A stretch of DNA of 39,369 nt from assembly GCA_024681435.1 (NCBI GenBank), contig JAILAV010000088.1, positions 1-39,369 of the forward strand, read 5' to 3'. The stretch is from Pseudobutyrivibrio sp. Lineage in GTDB: Bacteria; Bacillota; Clostridia; Lachnospirales; Lachnospiraceae. The translations under genes and the position numbers were made by a program. Within the stretch, counting starts at the first letter, position 1. Every line of letters begins with the position of its first letter. This document shows positions 27,440-36,981 of the stretch, in pieces. The notes under the pieces were generated by a model. That model was not told the DNA's origin, searched no databases, and worked only from the letters and a program-made list of their open reading frames with translations.

Positions 27440-28873
27440 ATGATAATCAATAAATATACTGGTAAAACTGAAGAAGAGGCAATGGAAAAAGTTCGTAAGG
27501 AACTTGGTAGTGCTGCTGTAATTATGAATGTAAAGGTTATCAAGCCAAAGGGGCTTGGTGGCATCTTTAAAAGTAATACATATGAGGTTACAGCTGCTGT
27601 TGAGGATAGCGAATTTTCTAAGGATGCGAAAACATTTGCTGTTCCGAATTCTTCGAATATGGATTCAAATACAGAGTTTCCTCAGGAGGGAAGAACAGAT
27701 TCTTTTGAAGCTGTTGCAGATGATGCAATCATTTTAAAGAATGCTTTTTCTGCTGTTAATGAGGTTCTTGAAAAGCAAGGGGCTCCAGTTGCACAGATGG
27801 AGCCTACGCCACAGCCGTTACCTCAGCCTACAGTTTCTCATCAGGAGCCAGTAAATTTTGAGCCTTTAGCTGATACAGCTAAGCGTCCTAAAATTATGGA
27901 ACCTACATATTCTAGACCTATGGGGGCTAAGCCTGCTTATAAGGAGCAGCCAGCTAAAGTTGTTAATAATACTATTAATAACAATGTGGTTAATAATGTT
28001 GCCAAAAACAATTTAGATGACGAAATACAAGTTAAAGGAAGCAACGGAAAGCCATCTATAGACGGAGATAATCATGTCTTTGTTAAGATGCTTTACAATG
28101 TCCTTTTGGAAAATGAAGTTCAAGAAAAATATATTAATCAAGTGCTTGAAGATATGGATAAGGTTCTTCAGACTAGCCATTCATTAGATAACCTTCTTTC
28201 AAATGTCTACCAGAAGATGGTGTTAAAGCTTGGTATTCCTTCTAAGATTACCACAGGAGAGCGAAGACCAAAGGTTGTATTTTTCATCGGACCAACAGGT
28301 GTTGGAAAGACAACTACAATCGCTAAGATCGCTTCTAAATTCAAAGTTGAAGAAGGTAAGAAAGTTGGTTTAATTACAGCTGATACATATAGAATGGCTG
28401 CTGCTAATCAGCTTCAGACCTATGCAAATATTCTTGGGGTACCATTGAATGTTATTTATTCAGCTGATGAATTGCTTGATACTGTTAAGAAACAATCAAG
28501 AGAAAATGAAGAATTAGATGTAATTTTGGTTGATACTATCGGTTTTTCTCATAAGAATGAAGCACAAAGAAAGGATACTAAAAAATTAATATCAGTTTTA
28601 AGTGATTTCTATGACAGTGAAGTTTATCTTGTTTTATCTGCTACAACAAAGCAAAAGGATTTAATGGACATTGCAAACTCTTACATGGAGTTTACTAATT
28701 TCAATTTAATATTCACAAAGCTTGATGAGACCCAGTGTCTTGGTAATATTTTCAACATGAAATTGTACACAGGAGCACCATTATCTTATATTACGGTGGG
28801 GCAGAATGTGCCTGATGATATTGAGGTTGTTAATGCCCAGAAGCTGGTTAAACAGTTGTTGGGAGGAAATTAA
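27440..28873 (+). CDS. flhF: SRP-type GTPase FlhF
   Basis: G1 'VVFFIGPTGVGKTTTIAKIASKF', 'GLITADTYRMAAANQLQTYA', 'DVILVDTIGFSHKN', 'FTKLDET'. Confidence 0.96.
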   Translation: MIINKYTGKTEEEAMEKVRKELGSAAVIMNVKVIKPKGLGGIFKSNTYEVTAAVEDSEFSKDAKTFAVPNSSNMDSNTEFPQEGRTDSFEAVADDAIILKNAFSAVNEVLEKQGAPVAQMEPTPQPLPQPTVSHQEPVNFEPLADTAKRPKIMEPTYSRPMGAKPAYKEQPAKVVNNTINNNVVNNVAKNNLDDEIQVKGSNGKPSIDGDNHVFVKMLYNVLLENEVQEKYINQVLEDMDKVLQTSHSLDNLLSNVYQKMVLKLGIPSKITTGERRPKVVFFIGPTGVGKTTTIAKIASKFKVEEGKKVGLITADTYRMAAANQLQTYANILGVPLNVIYSADELLDTVKKQSRENEELDVILVDTIGFSHKNEAQRKDTKKLISVLSDFYDSEVYLVLSATTKQKDLMDIANSYMEFTNFNLIFTKLDETQCLGNIFNMKLYTGAPLSYITVGQNVPDDIEVVNAQKLVKQLLGGN

Positions 28874-29749
28874 ATGGATCAAGCTGAAAATCTTAGAAAT
28901 GTAATCAAGGCTCAGAATGTAAGAAATGTTGAACGAACAAAGGTCATCACTATTACATCTGGTAAAGGCGGCGTTGGAAAATCCAACATGGCCGTTAACC
29001 TTGCTGTGCATTTCACTAAATTGGGGAAAAAAGTAATTATATTAGATGTGGATTTCGGATTAGCTAATGTAGAAGTTATGTTTGGAACTATTCCAAATTA
29101 TAATCTTTCTGATGTTATTTTTAAGGGAATGAGCATCAGAGATATTATCACCACAGGGCCTATGGGAATAGGATTTATTTCTGGAGGGTCTGGTGTTGTT
29201 GGATTAAACAATTTAAATCGTGAACAAATTGCGTTTTTAGTCCATAATCTATCACTTTTAAATGATTTATGTGATATTCTAATAATAGATACTGGTGCAG
29301 GTGTTTCTGACCAAGTGTTGGAATTTGTTTTAGCCTCACCAGAGGTGATATTAATTTCTACTCCGGAACCAAGTTCATTGACTGATTCATATTCTTTGAT
29401 GAAGGCAATGTATAAGAGTCCTAAGTATTCTAAAAATGGTACAAATGTGCACTTAGTTGCTAATAAAGTAATGAGCGAGGCTGAGGGACAGGCTGTTTAT
29501 AGCAAGCTTCAGTCTGTAGTTCAGAAGTTTCTAGGTGGAGATTTGGACTATTTAGGATATATCTCATATGATGTACAACTTGAAAAAGCAGTTAGAAATC
29601 AAAGAGTTGTCTCTATTGAGTATTCTACTTCAAAGGCGGCAAAGTGTTTTGAGAATATTGCTGCTAAGTTACTGAAAAAGGATGATGGGTCTCACTTCAA
29701 GTGGGGCGTCTCACATATTTTTAACACGTTATTGAGAGATAGGGCATAA
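28874..29749 (+). CDS. flhG: MinD-like ATPase FlhG (YlxH)
   Basis: Deviant Walker A 'VITITSGKGGVGKSNMAVNLAV', 'VIILDVDFGLANVEVMFG', 'DILIIDTGAGVSDQVLEFV'; immediately follows flhF. Confidence 0.95.
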   Translation: MDQAENLRNVIKAQNVRNVERTKVITITSGKGGVGKSNMAVNLAVHFTKLGKKVIILDVDFGLANVEVMFGTIPNYNLSDVIFKGMSIRDIITTGPMGIGFISGGSGVVGLNNLNREQIAFLVHNLSLLNDLCDILIIDTGAGVSDQVLEFVLASPEVILISTPEPSSLTDSYSLMKAMYKSPKYSKNGTNVHLVANKVMSEAEGQAVYSKLQSVVQKFLGGDLDYLGYISYDVQLEKAVRNQRVVSIEYSTSKAAKCFENIAAKLLKKDDGSHFKWGVSHIFNTLLRDRA

Positions 29750-29753
29750 AGTT

Positions 29754-30497
29754 ATGGAAATTATTGATCTAAGGCCTGGCACACCAATTGAGTTTTCATT
29801 TGCCAGTACAAACTCTGATATTGAAAGCGTAATTGATGAAGATAGAAGTATTTATATCTCCAGCGTTTTTGGTGTAACAAAAAAGGAGGAGATAATATTT
29901 CATATTCCGACTAGAAGAGGGCATACAGTTACTATACCAATGAATGTCCCGTTTAATGCTGTTTTTAATACTAAAAATGGGATGTTTCAATTATCAGGAG
30001 AAATAACCAAGCGAGGTAGATTAGATAATTTCCCAGTTTATGTTTTTATACCAAGTACTAAATTATCAAAAGTACAAAGAAGAGATTATTACAGGTTTCA
30101 GTGTTTAATTCCTGTAAAGGTTTTGCCAATTCCTCACGATGTAGCCATACTGCCAAATATGGCCCTTGTGGAAGACGATTTAGAAAAATATGGAAATACA
30201 TATGGACCACCTGTGGCTGGAAATATTATGGATATTAGCGGCGGCGGAGCTAAATTCAGAGCCAGGGATGATGTAGCCACAGATAGATTCATGTATGTTT
30301 CATTTAAATTAAAGACAAAAGACATTGACGAAACAATAAATGTTATTGCAAGACGAGTTAAATCTGAATACAAAGATGAATTGAAAATCTTTGAACATAG
30401 GATTGAGTTTCTTTTCAAGGAACCAGAGGACAGGGAGACGATTATTAAGTACATTTTTGACGAGGACCGACGTTTAAGAAAAAAAGATCAGGGGTAA
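29754..30497 (+). CDS. PilZ-domain flagellar brake protein (YcgR-like)
   Basis: YcgR-N-like domain plus PilZ motifs 'QRRDYYRFQC' (RxxxR) and 'MDISGGGAKFRA' (D/NxSxxG). Confidence 0.9.
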   Translation: MEIIDLRPGTPIEFSFASTNSDIESVIDEDRSIYISSVFGVTKKEEIIFHIPTRRGHTVTIPMNVPFNAVFNTKNGMFQLSGEITKRGRLDNFPVYVFIPSTKLSKVQRRDYYRFQCLIPVKVLPIPHDVAILPNMALVEDDLEKYGNTYGPPVAGNIMDISGGGAKFRARDDVATDRFMYVSFKLKTKDIDETINVIARRVKSEYKDELKIFEHRIEFLFKEPEDRETIIKYIFDEDRRLRKKDQG

Positions 30498-30500
30498 AGA

Positions 30501-31736
30501 ATGTATAAGATTTTGGTAGTTGATGACTCTGCACTCATGAGAAGGATTATTTGTGATATTATTAACGCAGATAGTGATTTTCGTGTAATAGACGTCAGTG
30601 CAGACGGCGAAGACGCTTACAACAAAATAAAGAATAATCCATACGATTTGGTTGTGTTGGACATGGTGCTCCCTCGACTTACTGGGTTAGAATTGCTTGA
30701 GCGACTTTACTATGAAAAAACTAGCGTTAATGCAGTTCTTATTAGCTCTTCTTTAAAAGAAGATGCTGATAGCACAATGAAGGCGATGGAATACGGTGCC
30801 TTAGATTTTGTTGTCAAACCAATACGCTCTAGCGGTGAGACAAGAGAAATCTTTGGTAGACAGCTTCTTGAAGCACTTCATAATGTCACAAAATCAAGAG
30901 CGATTAAGCCGCTTTCGCCTCGAGCTGTAACTAGCGGTGATTCAACCAAATACGTTGCTGAATCTAGGAGAAATACTTCCGAAAAGATGGCTGATGTCAG
31001 AAGCAAACTGGCAGAAGTTCGAAGCGGTGTTGGAAATGCGCAATCCAATGTCTCTTCTGAACCAAAACCAATGCCTAAGACTGAATCCAAACCAAAGGAA
31101 ATACCTAAGGTATATGCTTCAGATAAGCCACCAACTCCTATTGGCACAGGAGTGAGAACAAAGAAATTTATTGCTTTGGCTTGCTCAACTGGAGGACCAC
31201 AAGCCCTTCACACATTTGTGCCAATGCTTCCGGCTGATTTACCTGTACCACTTGTGTTGGTTCAGCATATGCCAGAAGGATTCACATCTTCTTTAGCAGA
31301 TAGACTTGATCAAATATCAAGCATTAAAGTTAAAGAAGCTGAAAATGGAGAATACTTTAAGCCTGGTGTTGTTTATATTACACCGGGAGGTAAGCACATG
31401 AGAATCTGCGAAGACGCAAGTCGCGCGGCTTATTGTCATTTAGATGATAGCCCTCCTGTAAACAGCTTAAAACCTTGTGCAGATGTTATGTATCAATCTC
31501 TCGCAACTTCGAGCTTTGAGGAAATTATATGTGTTGTACTTACAGGCATGGGAGCAGATGGTTCAGAAGGAATTAGATATCTGAATCAATACAAAAAGAC
31601 TTACGTTATTTCGCAAGAGGCATCAACCTGCGTTGTGTATGGAATGCCTAAATCTGTAGAGCAAGGCGGATTATCTAACGAGGTAGCTCCGCTTAAATCA
31701 GTAGCTAATTCAATAGTAAAGAAACTTGGAGGTTAG
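30501..31736 (+). CDS. cheB: Chemotaxis response regulator protein-glutamate methylesterase CheB
   Basis: Receiver 'ILVVDDSALMRRIICDIIN...DLVVLDMVLPRLTG' plus methylesterase 'ALACSTGGPQALHTFVPMLP', 'VLTGMGADGSEGI'. Confidence 0.97.
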   Translation: MYKILVVDDSALMRRIICDIINADSDFRVIDVSADGEDAYNKIKNNPYDLVVLDMVLPRLTGLELLERLYYEKTSVNAVLISSSLKEDADSTMKAMEYGALDFVVKPIRSSGETREIFGRQLLEALHNVTKSRAIKPLSPRAVTSGDSTKYVAESRRNTSEKMADVRSKLAEVRSGVGNAQSNVSSEPKPMPKTESKPKEIPKVYASDKPPTPIGTGVRTKKFIALACSTGGPQALHTFVPMLPADLPVPLVLVQHMPEGFTSSLADRLDQISSIKVKEAENGEYFKPGVVYITPGGKHMRICEDASRAAYCHLDDSPPVNSLKPCADVMYQSLATSSFEEIICVVLTGMGADGSEGIRYLNQYKKTYVISQEASTCVVYGMPKSVEQGGLSNEVAPLKSVANSIVKKLGG

Positions 31737-31740
31737 TAGG

Positions 31741-33840
31741 ATGGATGTAAGTCAATATTTGGATATTTTTATCGATGAGACAAGTGGACATATTCAGTCT
31801 CTCTCTGACAACATCATGGAGCTTGAAAAAGAGCCAGATAACAAAGATGTTGTTAATGAAATTTTCCGTGCAGCCCACTCTCTAAAAGGTATGGCTGGTA
31901 CAATGGGATTTAAGCGTATGCAGCATCTTACCCATGATATGGAAAATGTGTTCCAGGAAGTTCGTAATGACAATGTAAAGGTTAATTCAGCACTTATTGA
32001 TATTCTTTTTAAGTGCCTTGATGCAATTGAAGAATACCTTGAAACTGTAAAAGCAACTTCTAACGAAGGTACAGAAGAAAACGAAGCGCTTATTAAGCTT
32101 TTAAATGATTATCTTGCAGGAGCAGAAGGTGGCGGTGAAGCAGCACCAGAGGCTGCACCAGCTGAGGCAAATGCAGCACCAGAGGCTGCACCAGCTGCAG
32201 ATTCTTCAGATGGCCCATTATACAAGAAGATGTCGCTTGAGCCAGAACTTGTAGAGAAGTTAAAAGCAGAAAAGCAGCTTTATGGATTTACAATCCATAT
32301 CAACAAAGAATGCTTACTTAAAGCTGCAAGAGCATTCCTTGTATTTAAGGCAGTTGAGGACTTTGGTCAGATTATGGCATTTGACCCAAGTTCATCAGAT
32401 ATTGAAGATGAAAAGTTTGAATTTGATTTTTCTTTCATTCTTTCAACAGAAGCTGAATTGGATCCAATTTTAGAGGCTGTTAAAGCTGTGTCTGAAATTG
32501 AATCAGTTGAAGCTGATAAGGTAACACCTGAAATTTATGAAAAGAAGGAAGAAGAGGCTCCTGCACCAGCTGAGGCACCAGCAGCAGCCGCTCCAGCAGC
32601 TCCTGCAGCACCTGCACCAGCAGCTAAGCCAGCAGCACCTGCTGCAAAGTCAGCTGGCGGAAAGAACCAGCCAGCAAATAAGCCTGTTACTTCACGTACT
32701 ATTCGTGTAGATATTGAAAAGCTTGATGCTCTTATGAATCAGGTATCAGAGCTTATTATTGCGAAGAACTCACTTGCTTCTCAGAGTAATGGTTCAGGAG
32801 AAATTGATGGACAGACATTACATGAGAATATTGAATATCTTGAGAGAATCACAACAAATCTTCATGAATCAGTTATGAAGGTTCGAATGGTTCCTATCGA
32901 ATCAGTTGTTGCTAAGTTCCCTCGTATGATTCGTGACTTGGATCGTAAGCTCAATAAGCCTATGGAACTTGTTATGACAGGTGAGGATACAGAGCTTGAC
33001 CGTACAGTTGTTGACCAGTTGGGTGATCCATTACAGCATTTGCTTCGTAACTCAGCTGACCACGGTATCGAGTCTCCTGAAGACAGAAGAGCAGCAGGAA
33101 AGCCTGAAAAAGGTACTATTTTCCTTAACGCTTTCCAGGAGGGCAATAACGTTATCATCGAAGTTGGTGATGATGGTGGTGGTATCAACACTGAAAAGGT
33201 TAAAGAAAAAGCTGTTGAAAGAGGAATTGTAACTCCAGAAGAGGCAGAGAATCTTACACAGAAAGAAATTATTGATTTCTTGTTTATGCCTTCATTCTCA
33301 ATGGCTAAGCAGATTACAGATATTTCTGGTCGAGGCGTTGGTCTTGACGTAGTTAAGAGTAATATTGAAGCACTTGGCGGTGATGTTACTGTCAAGTCTA
33401 CAATGGGCGAAGGTTCTACTTTCACAGTTAGACTTCCATTAACACTTGCTATTATTCAGGCTCTTATGGTTGAAATTAGAGATGAGAAATATGCAATCGC
33501 TCTTGCTTCTATTATGAATATTGAAAATATTCCAAAGACTGATATCAAGTATGTTGAGTCTAAGGAGGTTATCCACCTTAGAGGACAGGTTATTCCTCTT
33601 ATTCACCTTGACAATCTTCTAGATTGCGAACCAAAGGAAGATACAGAGGATACAATGACAGTTGTTATCTGTAAGAAGGGTGATACTCTTGGTGGTATCA
33701 TTGTTGATAATCTTATTGGACAGCTTGAAATCGTTATTAAGTCACTTGGAAAACTCGATAACAACAAGCTCATTAGTGGTGCTACTATCCTTGGTGATGG
33801 TGAAATTGCTATGATTCTTGATGTTAACGCTGTTATATAA
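31741..33840 (+). CDS. cheA: Chemotaxis histidine kinase CheA
   Basis: P1 'IFRAAHSLKGMAGTMGF', P2-like domain, P3/P4 'LLRNSADHGIE', 'GDDGGGI', 'GRGVGLDVVKSNIEALGG', P5 CheW-like. ATG 31741 preferred over track start 31726. Confidence 0.97.
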   Translation: MDVSQYLDIFIDETSGHIQSLSDNIMELEKEPDNKDVVNEIFRAAHSLKGMAGTMGFKRMQHLTHDMENVFQEVRNDNVKVNSALIDILFKCLDAIEEYLETVKATSNEGTEENEALIKLLNDYLAGAEGGGEAAPEAAPAEANAAPEAAPAADSSDGPLYKKMSLEPELVEKLKAEKQLYGFTIHINKECLLKAARAFLVFKAVEDFGQIMAFDPSSSDIEDEKFEFDFSFILSTEAELDPILEAVKAVSEIESVEADKVTPEIYEKKEEEAPAPAEAPAAAAPAAPAAPAPAAKPAAPAAKSAGGKNQPANKPVTSRTIRVDIEKLDALMNQVSELIIAKNSLASQSNGSGEIDGQTLHENIEYLERITTNLHESVMKVRMVPIESVVAKFPRMIRDLDRKLNKPMELVMTGEDTELDRTVVDQLGDPLQHLLRNSADHGIESPEDRRAAGKPEKGTIFLNAFQEGNNVIIEVGDDGGGINTEKVKEKAVERGIVTPEEAENLTQKEIIDFLFMPSFSMAKQITDISGRGVGLDVVKSNIEALGGDVTVKSTMGEGSTFTVRLPLTLAIIQALMVEIRDEKYAIALASIMNIENIPKTDIKYVESKEVIHLRGQVIPLIHLDNLLDCEPKEDTEDTMTVVICKKGDTLGGIIVDNLIGQLEIVIKSLGKLDNNKLISGATILGDGEIAMILDVNAVI
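32140..32197 (+). repeat. Two identical 25-bp direct repeats (33-bp period) in the cheA P1-P2 linker
   Basis: GCAGCACCAGAGGCTGCACCAGCTG at 32140-32164 and 32173-32197; encodes the repeated AAPEAAPA linker. Confidence 0.9.
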
Positions 33841-33855
33841 TTAGGAGGTGAGACC

Positions 33856-34323
33856 ATGTCAGATATTACTATGTACGATGTAGTTGAGAAAGAAACAGTG
33901 CAATACATTGTAGTTAAAATTGGTGGCGAGCATTATGGTATCGACATTTCCTATATTGATAACATTGTTCGTATGAGTAAAATTACTAGAGTACCAAAGG
34001 CTCCATCATATTATAGAGGAGTTATTAACCTTCGTGGTGAGGTTGTTCCTGTAATGAGTCTTCGTAGAAGAATGAATCTTGATGATGATGAGTTTACAGA
34101 TGCATCACGAATTATTATCCTTAAATTAGACCAGGGTGGTCTTATGGGAGTTATTGTAGATGAGGTTAAGGAAGTTCTTTCATTATCAGAGGATGATATT
34201 GAGGCACCTTCATCTACACTTAAGAGTAAGAATTCCTTCATTAACGGTGTAGGAAAGAATGGTGATGAGCTTATTTCTATTTTCGAAATCAGCTCAATTA
34301 TTGGCGAGAACGACGCTTCTTAA
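33856..34323 (+). CDS. cheW: Chemotaxis coupling protein CheW
   Basis: 'YIVVKIGGEHYGIDISYIDNIVRMSKITRVPKAPSYYRGVINLRGEVVPVMSLRRRM'. Confidence 0.97.
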   Translation: MSDITMYDVVEKETVQYIVVKIGGEHYGIDISYIDNIVRMSKITRVPKAPSYYRGVINLRGEVVPVMSLRRRMNLDDDEFTDASRIIILKLDQGGLMGVIVDEVKEVLSLSEDDIEAPSSTLKSKNSFINGVGKNGDELISIFEISSIIGENDAS

Positions 34324-34335
34324 AGGGAGGTATGT

Positions 34336-34950
34336 ATGCTCACACTTGATGAGGTAAATGCAAAGTATTTTGATGTTCTCAAGGAGATAGGTAATATTGG
34401 CGCTGGCAATGCAACAACTGCCATCGCCAATATGCTTGGCCTTAGAATTGATATGAGTGTGCCAGAAGTGGCATTTTTACCAGTTGAAGAACTGGGCTCT
34501 GCTATTGGCGCTGAAGACGAGATTATCGTCGGCATCATGCTTGGCGTTGAGGCGGATATTGATGGTTCAATGATGTTCTTAATGGATATGCAATCTGCTC
34601 ATCACATTGTAAATAAGCTTATGATGAGACCTGATGATTATAACGAACCATTTGATGAGATGGATTTATCAGCAGTTAAGGAAATTGGAAATATTATTGC
34701 AGGTTCATATTTGTCAGCTCTTTCAGGACTTACAAATTTAACTATAGTTCCATCTGTTCCTTTTGTTGCTGTAGATATGGCGGCAGCTATTCTTTCAGTT
34801 CCTGCTGTTCAATTTGGTATATTTGGCGATAATGCACTTATGATTAACACTGAGTTTTCTGATGACCTTGGAATAAAAGGACATTTTATTTTGATGCCTG
34901 AGGAAGATTCGTATGCGAAAATATTAACGGCACTTGGCGTACCAATTTAA
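34336..34950 (+). CDS. cheC: CheY-P phosphatase CheC
   Basis: Two CheC active-site helices 'LKEIGNIGAGNATTAIANMLG' and 'VKEIGNIIAGSYLSALSGLT'. Confidence 0.96.
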   Translation: MLTLDEVNAKYFDVLKEIGNIGAGNATTAIANMLGLRIDMSVPEVAFLPVEELGSAIGAEDEIIVGIMLGVEADIDGSMMFLMDMQSAHHIVNKLMMRPDDYNEPFDEMDLSAVKEIGNIIAGSYLSALSGLTNLTIVPSVPFVAVDMAAAILSVPAVQFGIFGDNALMINTEFSDDLGIKGHFILMPEEDSYAKILTALGVPI

Positions 34951-34963
34951 GGAGAGTGAAAAT

Positions 34964-35452
34964 ATGGGGCAAATGATTAAAGTCGGCATGGCTGATCTTA
35001 AAGTTTGTAAAGCTCCTGATGCACTAACTACAATTGGTTTAGGTTCGTGTATTGGAATCGCACTTTACGATCCATCTACAAAGATTAGCGGATTGGCACA
35101 CATTATGTTACCTGATAGTACAGCTATCAGAAATAATTCAAATATTGCAAAGTTTGCGGATACTGGTATTCAGAAGCTATACGATGATATGATTAAAGCT
35201 GGTGCAAATAAGTCAAAGCTTGTAGCTAAAATTGCAGGCGGAGCTAAAATGTTTGAAATGCCAGGAGCATCTGCAGCTGGAATTAACGTCGGTGAGAGAA
35301 ATGCTGAGGCTTCAAGGGCCAAGCTTAAGGAACTGGGCGTTAGACTTGTAGCGGAAGACTGTGGATTGAATTATGGTCGAACTGTTGAGCTATACAGTGA
35401 AACAGGAGAGTATTATATAAAAGCTGTTGGCAAAGAGCTTAAGATTATTTAA
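34964..35452 (+). CDS. cheD: Chemoreceptor glutamine deamidase CheD
   Basis: 'LTTIGLGSCIGIALYDPSTKISGLAHIMLPDS', 'AKIAGGAKMFEM', 'EDCGLNYGRTVELYSETGE'. ATG 34964 with SD AAGGAG. Confidence 0.96.
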   Translation: MGQMIKVGMADLKVCKAPDALTTIGLGSCIGIALYDPSTKISGLAHIMLPDSTAIRNNSNIAKFADTGIQKLYDDMIKAGANKSKLVAKIAGGAKMFEMPGASAAGINVGERNAEASRAKLKELGVRLVAEDCGLNYGRTVELYSETGEYYIKAVGKELKII

Positions 35453-35478
35453 AATATAAATAGTGGTTGGAGGATACG

Positions 35479-35787
35479 ATGAATACGAAACCAGTACCTA
35501 TAATAATTACACTTACAGCAGCTTTTATTTCATGTGTTGTTTCTATCATCCAGCACGTAGAGTTTTCCGTTTTTGTTACAAGACTTTTAGTGGTAGTTCT
35601 CGTTTTTATTATAATGGGAACTATTATCAAAATCATATTAGATTATTCATTTAAAACACTTGAGCCAGCCATTACTATTGACGAGCAAATGGAGGGCGTG
35701 GTTCCTGATGATGTCACAACATCAGAGCCAGAAGAAGACGTTGACACAAAAGAAGAAATCAATTCATTAGAATCAGAGGAAGGTTAA
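35479..35787 (+). CDS. Small uncharacterised membrane protein (two predicted TM, acidic C-terminus) between cheD and fliA
   Basis: ATG 35479 behind GGAGG; two hydrophobic stretches ('VPIIITLTAAFISCVVSII', 'FVTRLLVVVLVFIIMGTIIKIIL') and a Glu/Asp-rich tail; same strand, intact, well spaced in the operon. Confidence 0.75.
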   Translation: MNTKPVPIIITLTAAFISCVVSIIQHVEFSVFVTRLLVVVLVFIIMGTIIKIILDYSFKTLEPAITIDEQMEGVVPDDVTTSEPEEDVDTKEEINSLESEEG

Positions 35788-35821
35788 ACATTTCTGATTA
35801 CTCGTACTGAAGGGGGCATAA

Positions 35822-36586
35822 ATGAAGGCAGGTGACAGAGAAAAGCTTTGGGATAAATATAAAGTTACACCTACACCAGAGCTTAGAGAACAATTAATTC
35901 TTGAATATGCACCACTTGTAAAAATAGTTGCAGGTCGTCTTTGTATGTATTTAGGCAATACCGTCGAGTATGAAGATCTTTGCAGCTATGGCATTTTTGG
36001 CCTTATTGATGCTATTGATAAGTTTGATTTAGCTAAAGATGTTAAATTCGAAACTTATGCAAGTCTTCGCATCAGGGGTTCTATTTTGGACCAAATCAGA
36101 AAAATGGATTGGATTCCTCGAACTATTCGTCAACGTCAAAGAATGATAGATGATGCTATCAAAACAATAGAAGCCCATACTGGGCATAGTGCATCAGATG
36201 AAGAAATTGCAGCTGAATTGAATATTTCATCTGATGAGTTTTTAAAGTGGCAATCTCAGTTAAATGTTACTAATGTAGTTTCATTAAATGAGTTTGTTGA
36301 GGCTGGAAATGAACCTGTTATGGAAGCGGAACATAATTCACATTTTATCCAGCCGGAAGATAATATTTCAAAACAGGAATTATCTGAAAAGCTTAAAGAA
36401 GCTTTAGATAAACTTACAGAAAAAGAAAAGCAAGTTATTCTTTTATATTATTATGAAGATATGACTTTAAAGGAAATTAGTGCAGCTTTAGAGGTTTCAG
36501 AATCTAGAGTTTCACAGCTCCACACCAAGGCTCTTCAGAAGATGAGAGGAACTCTTGGTGAATACATGGGTATTTTAACAAAATAA
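35822..36586 (+). CDS. fliA: RNA polymerase sigma factor FliA/SigD (sigma-28)
   Basis: 254 aa; 'LVKIVAGRLCMYLGNTVEYEDLCSYGIFGLIDAIDKFD', 'FETYASLRIRGSILDQIRKMDWIPRTIRQ', 'LTEKEKQVILLYYYEDMTLKEISAALEVSESRVSQLHTKAL'. Confidence 0.96.
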   Translation: MKAGDREKLWDKYKVTPTPELREQLILEYAPLVKIVAGRLCMYLGNTVEYEDLCSYGIFGLIDAIDKFDLAKDVKFETYASLRIRGSILDQIRKMDWIPRTIRQRQRMIDDAIKTIEAHTGHSASDEEIAAELNISSDEFLKWQSQLNVTNVVSLNEFVEAGNEPVMEAEHNSHFIQPEDNISKQELSEKLKEALDKLTEKEKQVILLYYYEDMTLKEISAALEVSESRVSQLHTKALQKMRGTLGEYMGILTK

Positions 36587-36642
36587 TTTATTGGCGTTTT
36601 TGAATTGAGTTGTTTGGTGTTCCATTTTAGGGAGGGAATGTT

Positions 36643-36969
36643 ATGTCAATTAGTCCAATTAATTTCAATGGAATGATTCAAAATACCAACGAAATTAGCC
36701 ATACAAAGGCTAATGAAGATTCCAAGCCGTTGCTTCAGCAGGCTGCTCTTACAGATACTGTAGAAAAACAACAAGAGCAACAGGCCCATCAGGTTAATGA
36801 TACCTATATTGCTAAGAAGACTGGCGATTCTTATGATCGTGATGGAAACGGTAGAGGTTATCAAGGTAATAAAAAACGCAAACCTCCTAAAGACAAAAAT
36901 AGTCAAAATTTAGAGGGCGATGGTGCTGTATTAGAAAAGCCAAAGCCATCCTTTGACATGAGAATTTAA
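36643..36969 (+). CDS. Uncharacterised small, likely disordered protein downstream of fliA
   Basis: 108 aa intact ORF with SD AGGGAGGG, no hydrophobic segment, Gln/Asn/Lys/Gly-rich. Confidence 0.65.
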   Translation: MSISPINFNGMIQNTNEISHTKANEDSKPLLQQAALTDTVEKQQEQQAHQVNDTYIAKKTGDSYDRDGNGRGYQGNKKRKPPKDKNSQNLEGDGAVLEKPKPSFDMRI

Positions 36970-36981
36970 AGGGGGACTAAT

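Noticed and set aside
32862-33425. 187-aa minus-strand ORF antisense to cheA
   Set aside because: Fully inside the conserved CheA P3/P4 region; no SD, no recognisable domain; mirror of low-GC codon bias.
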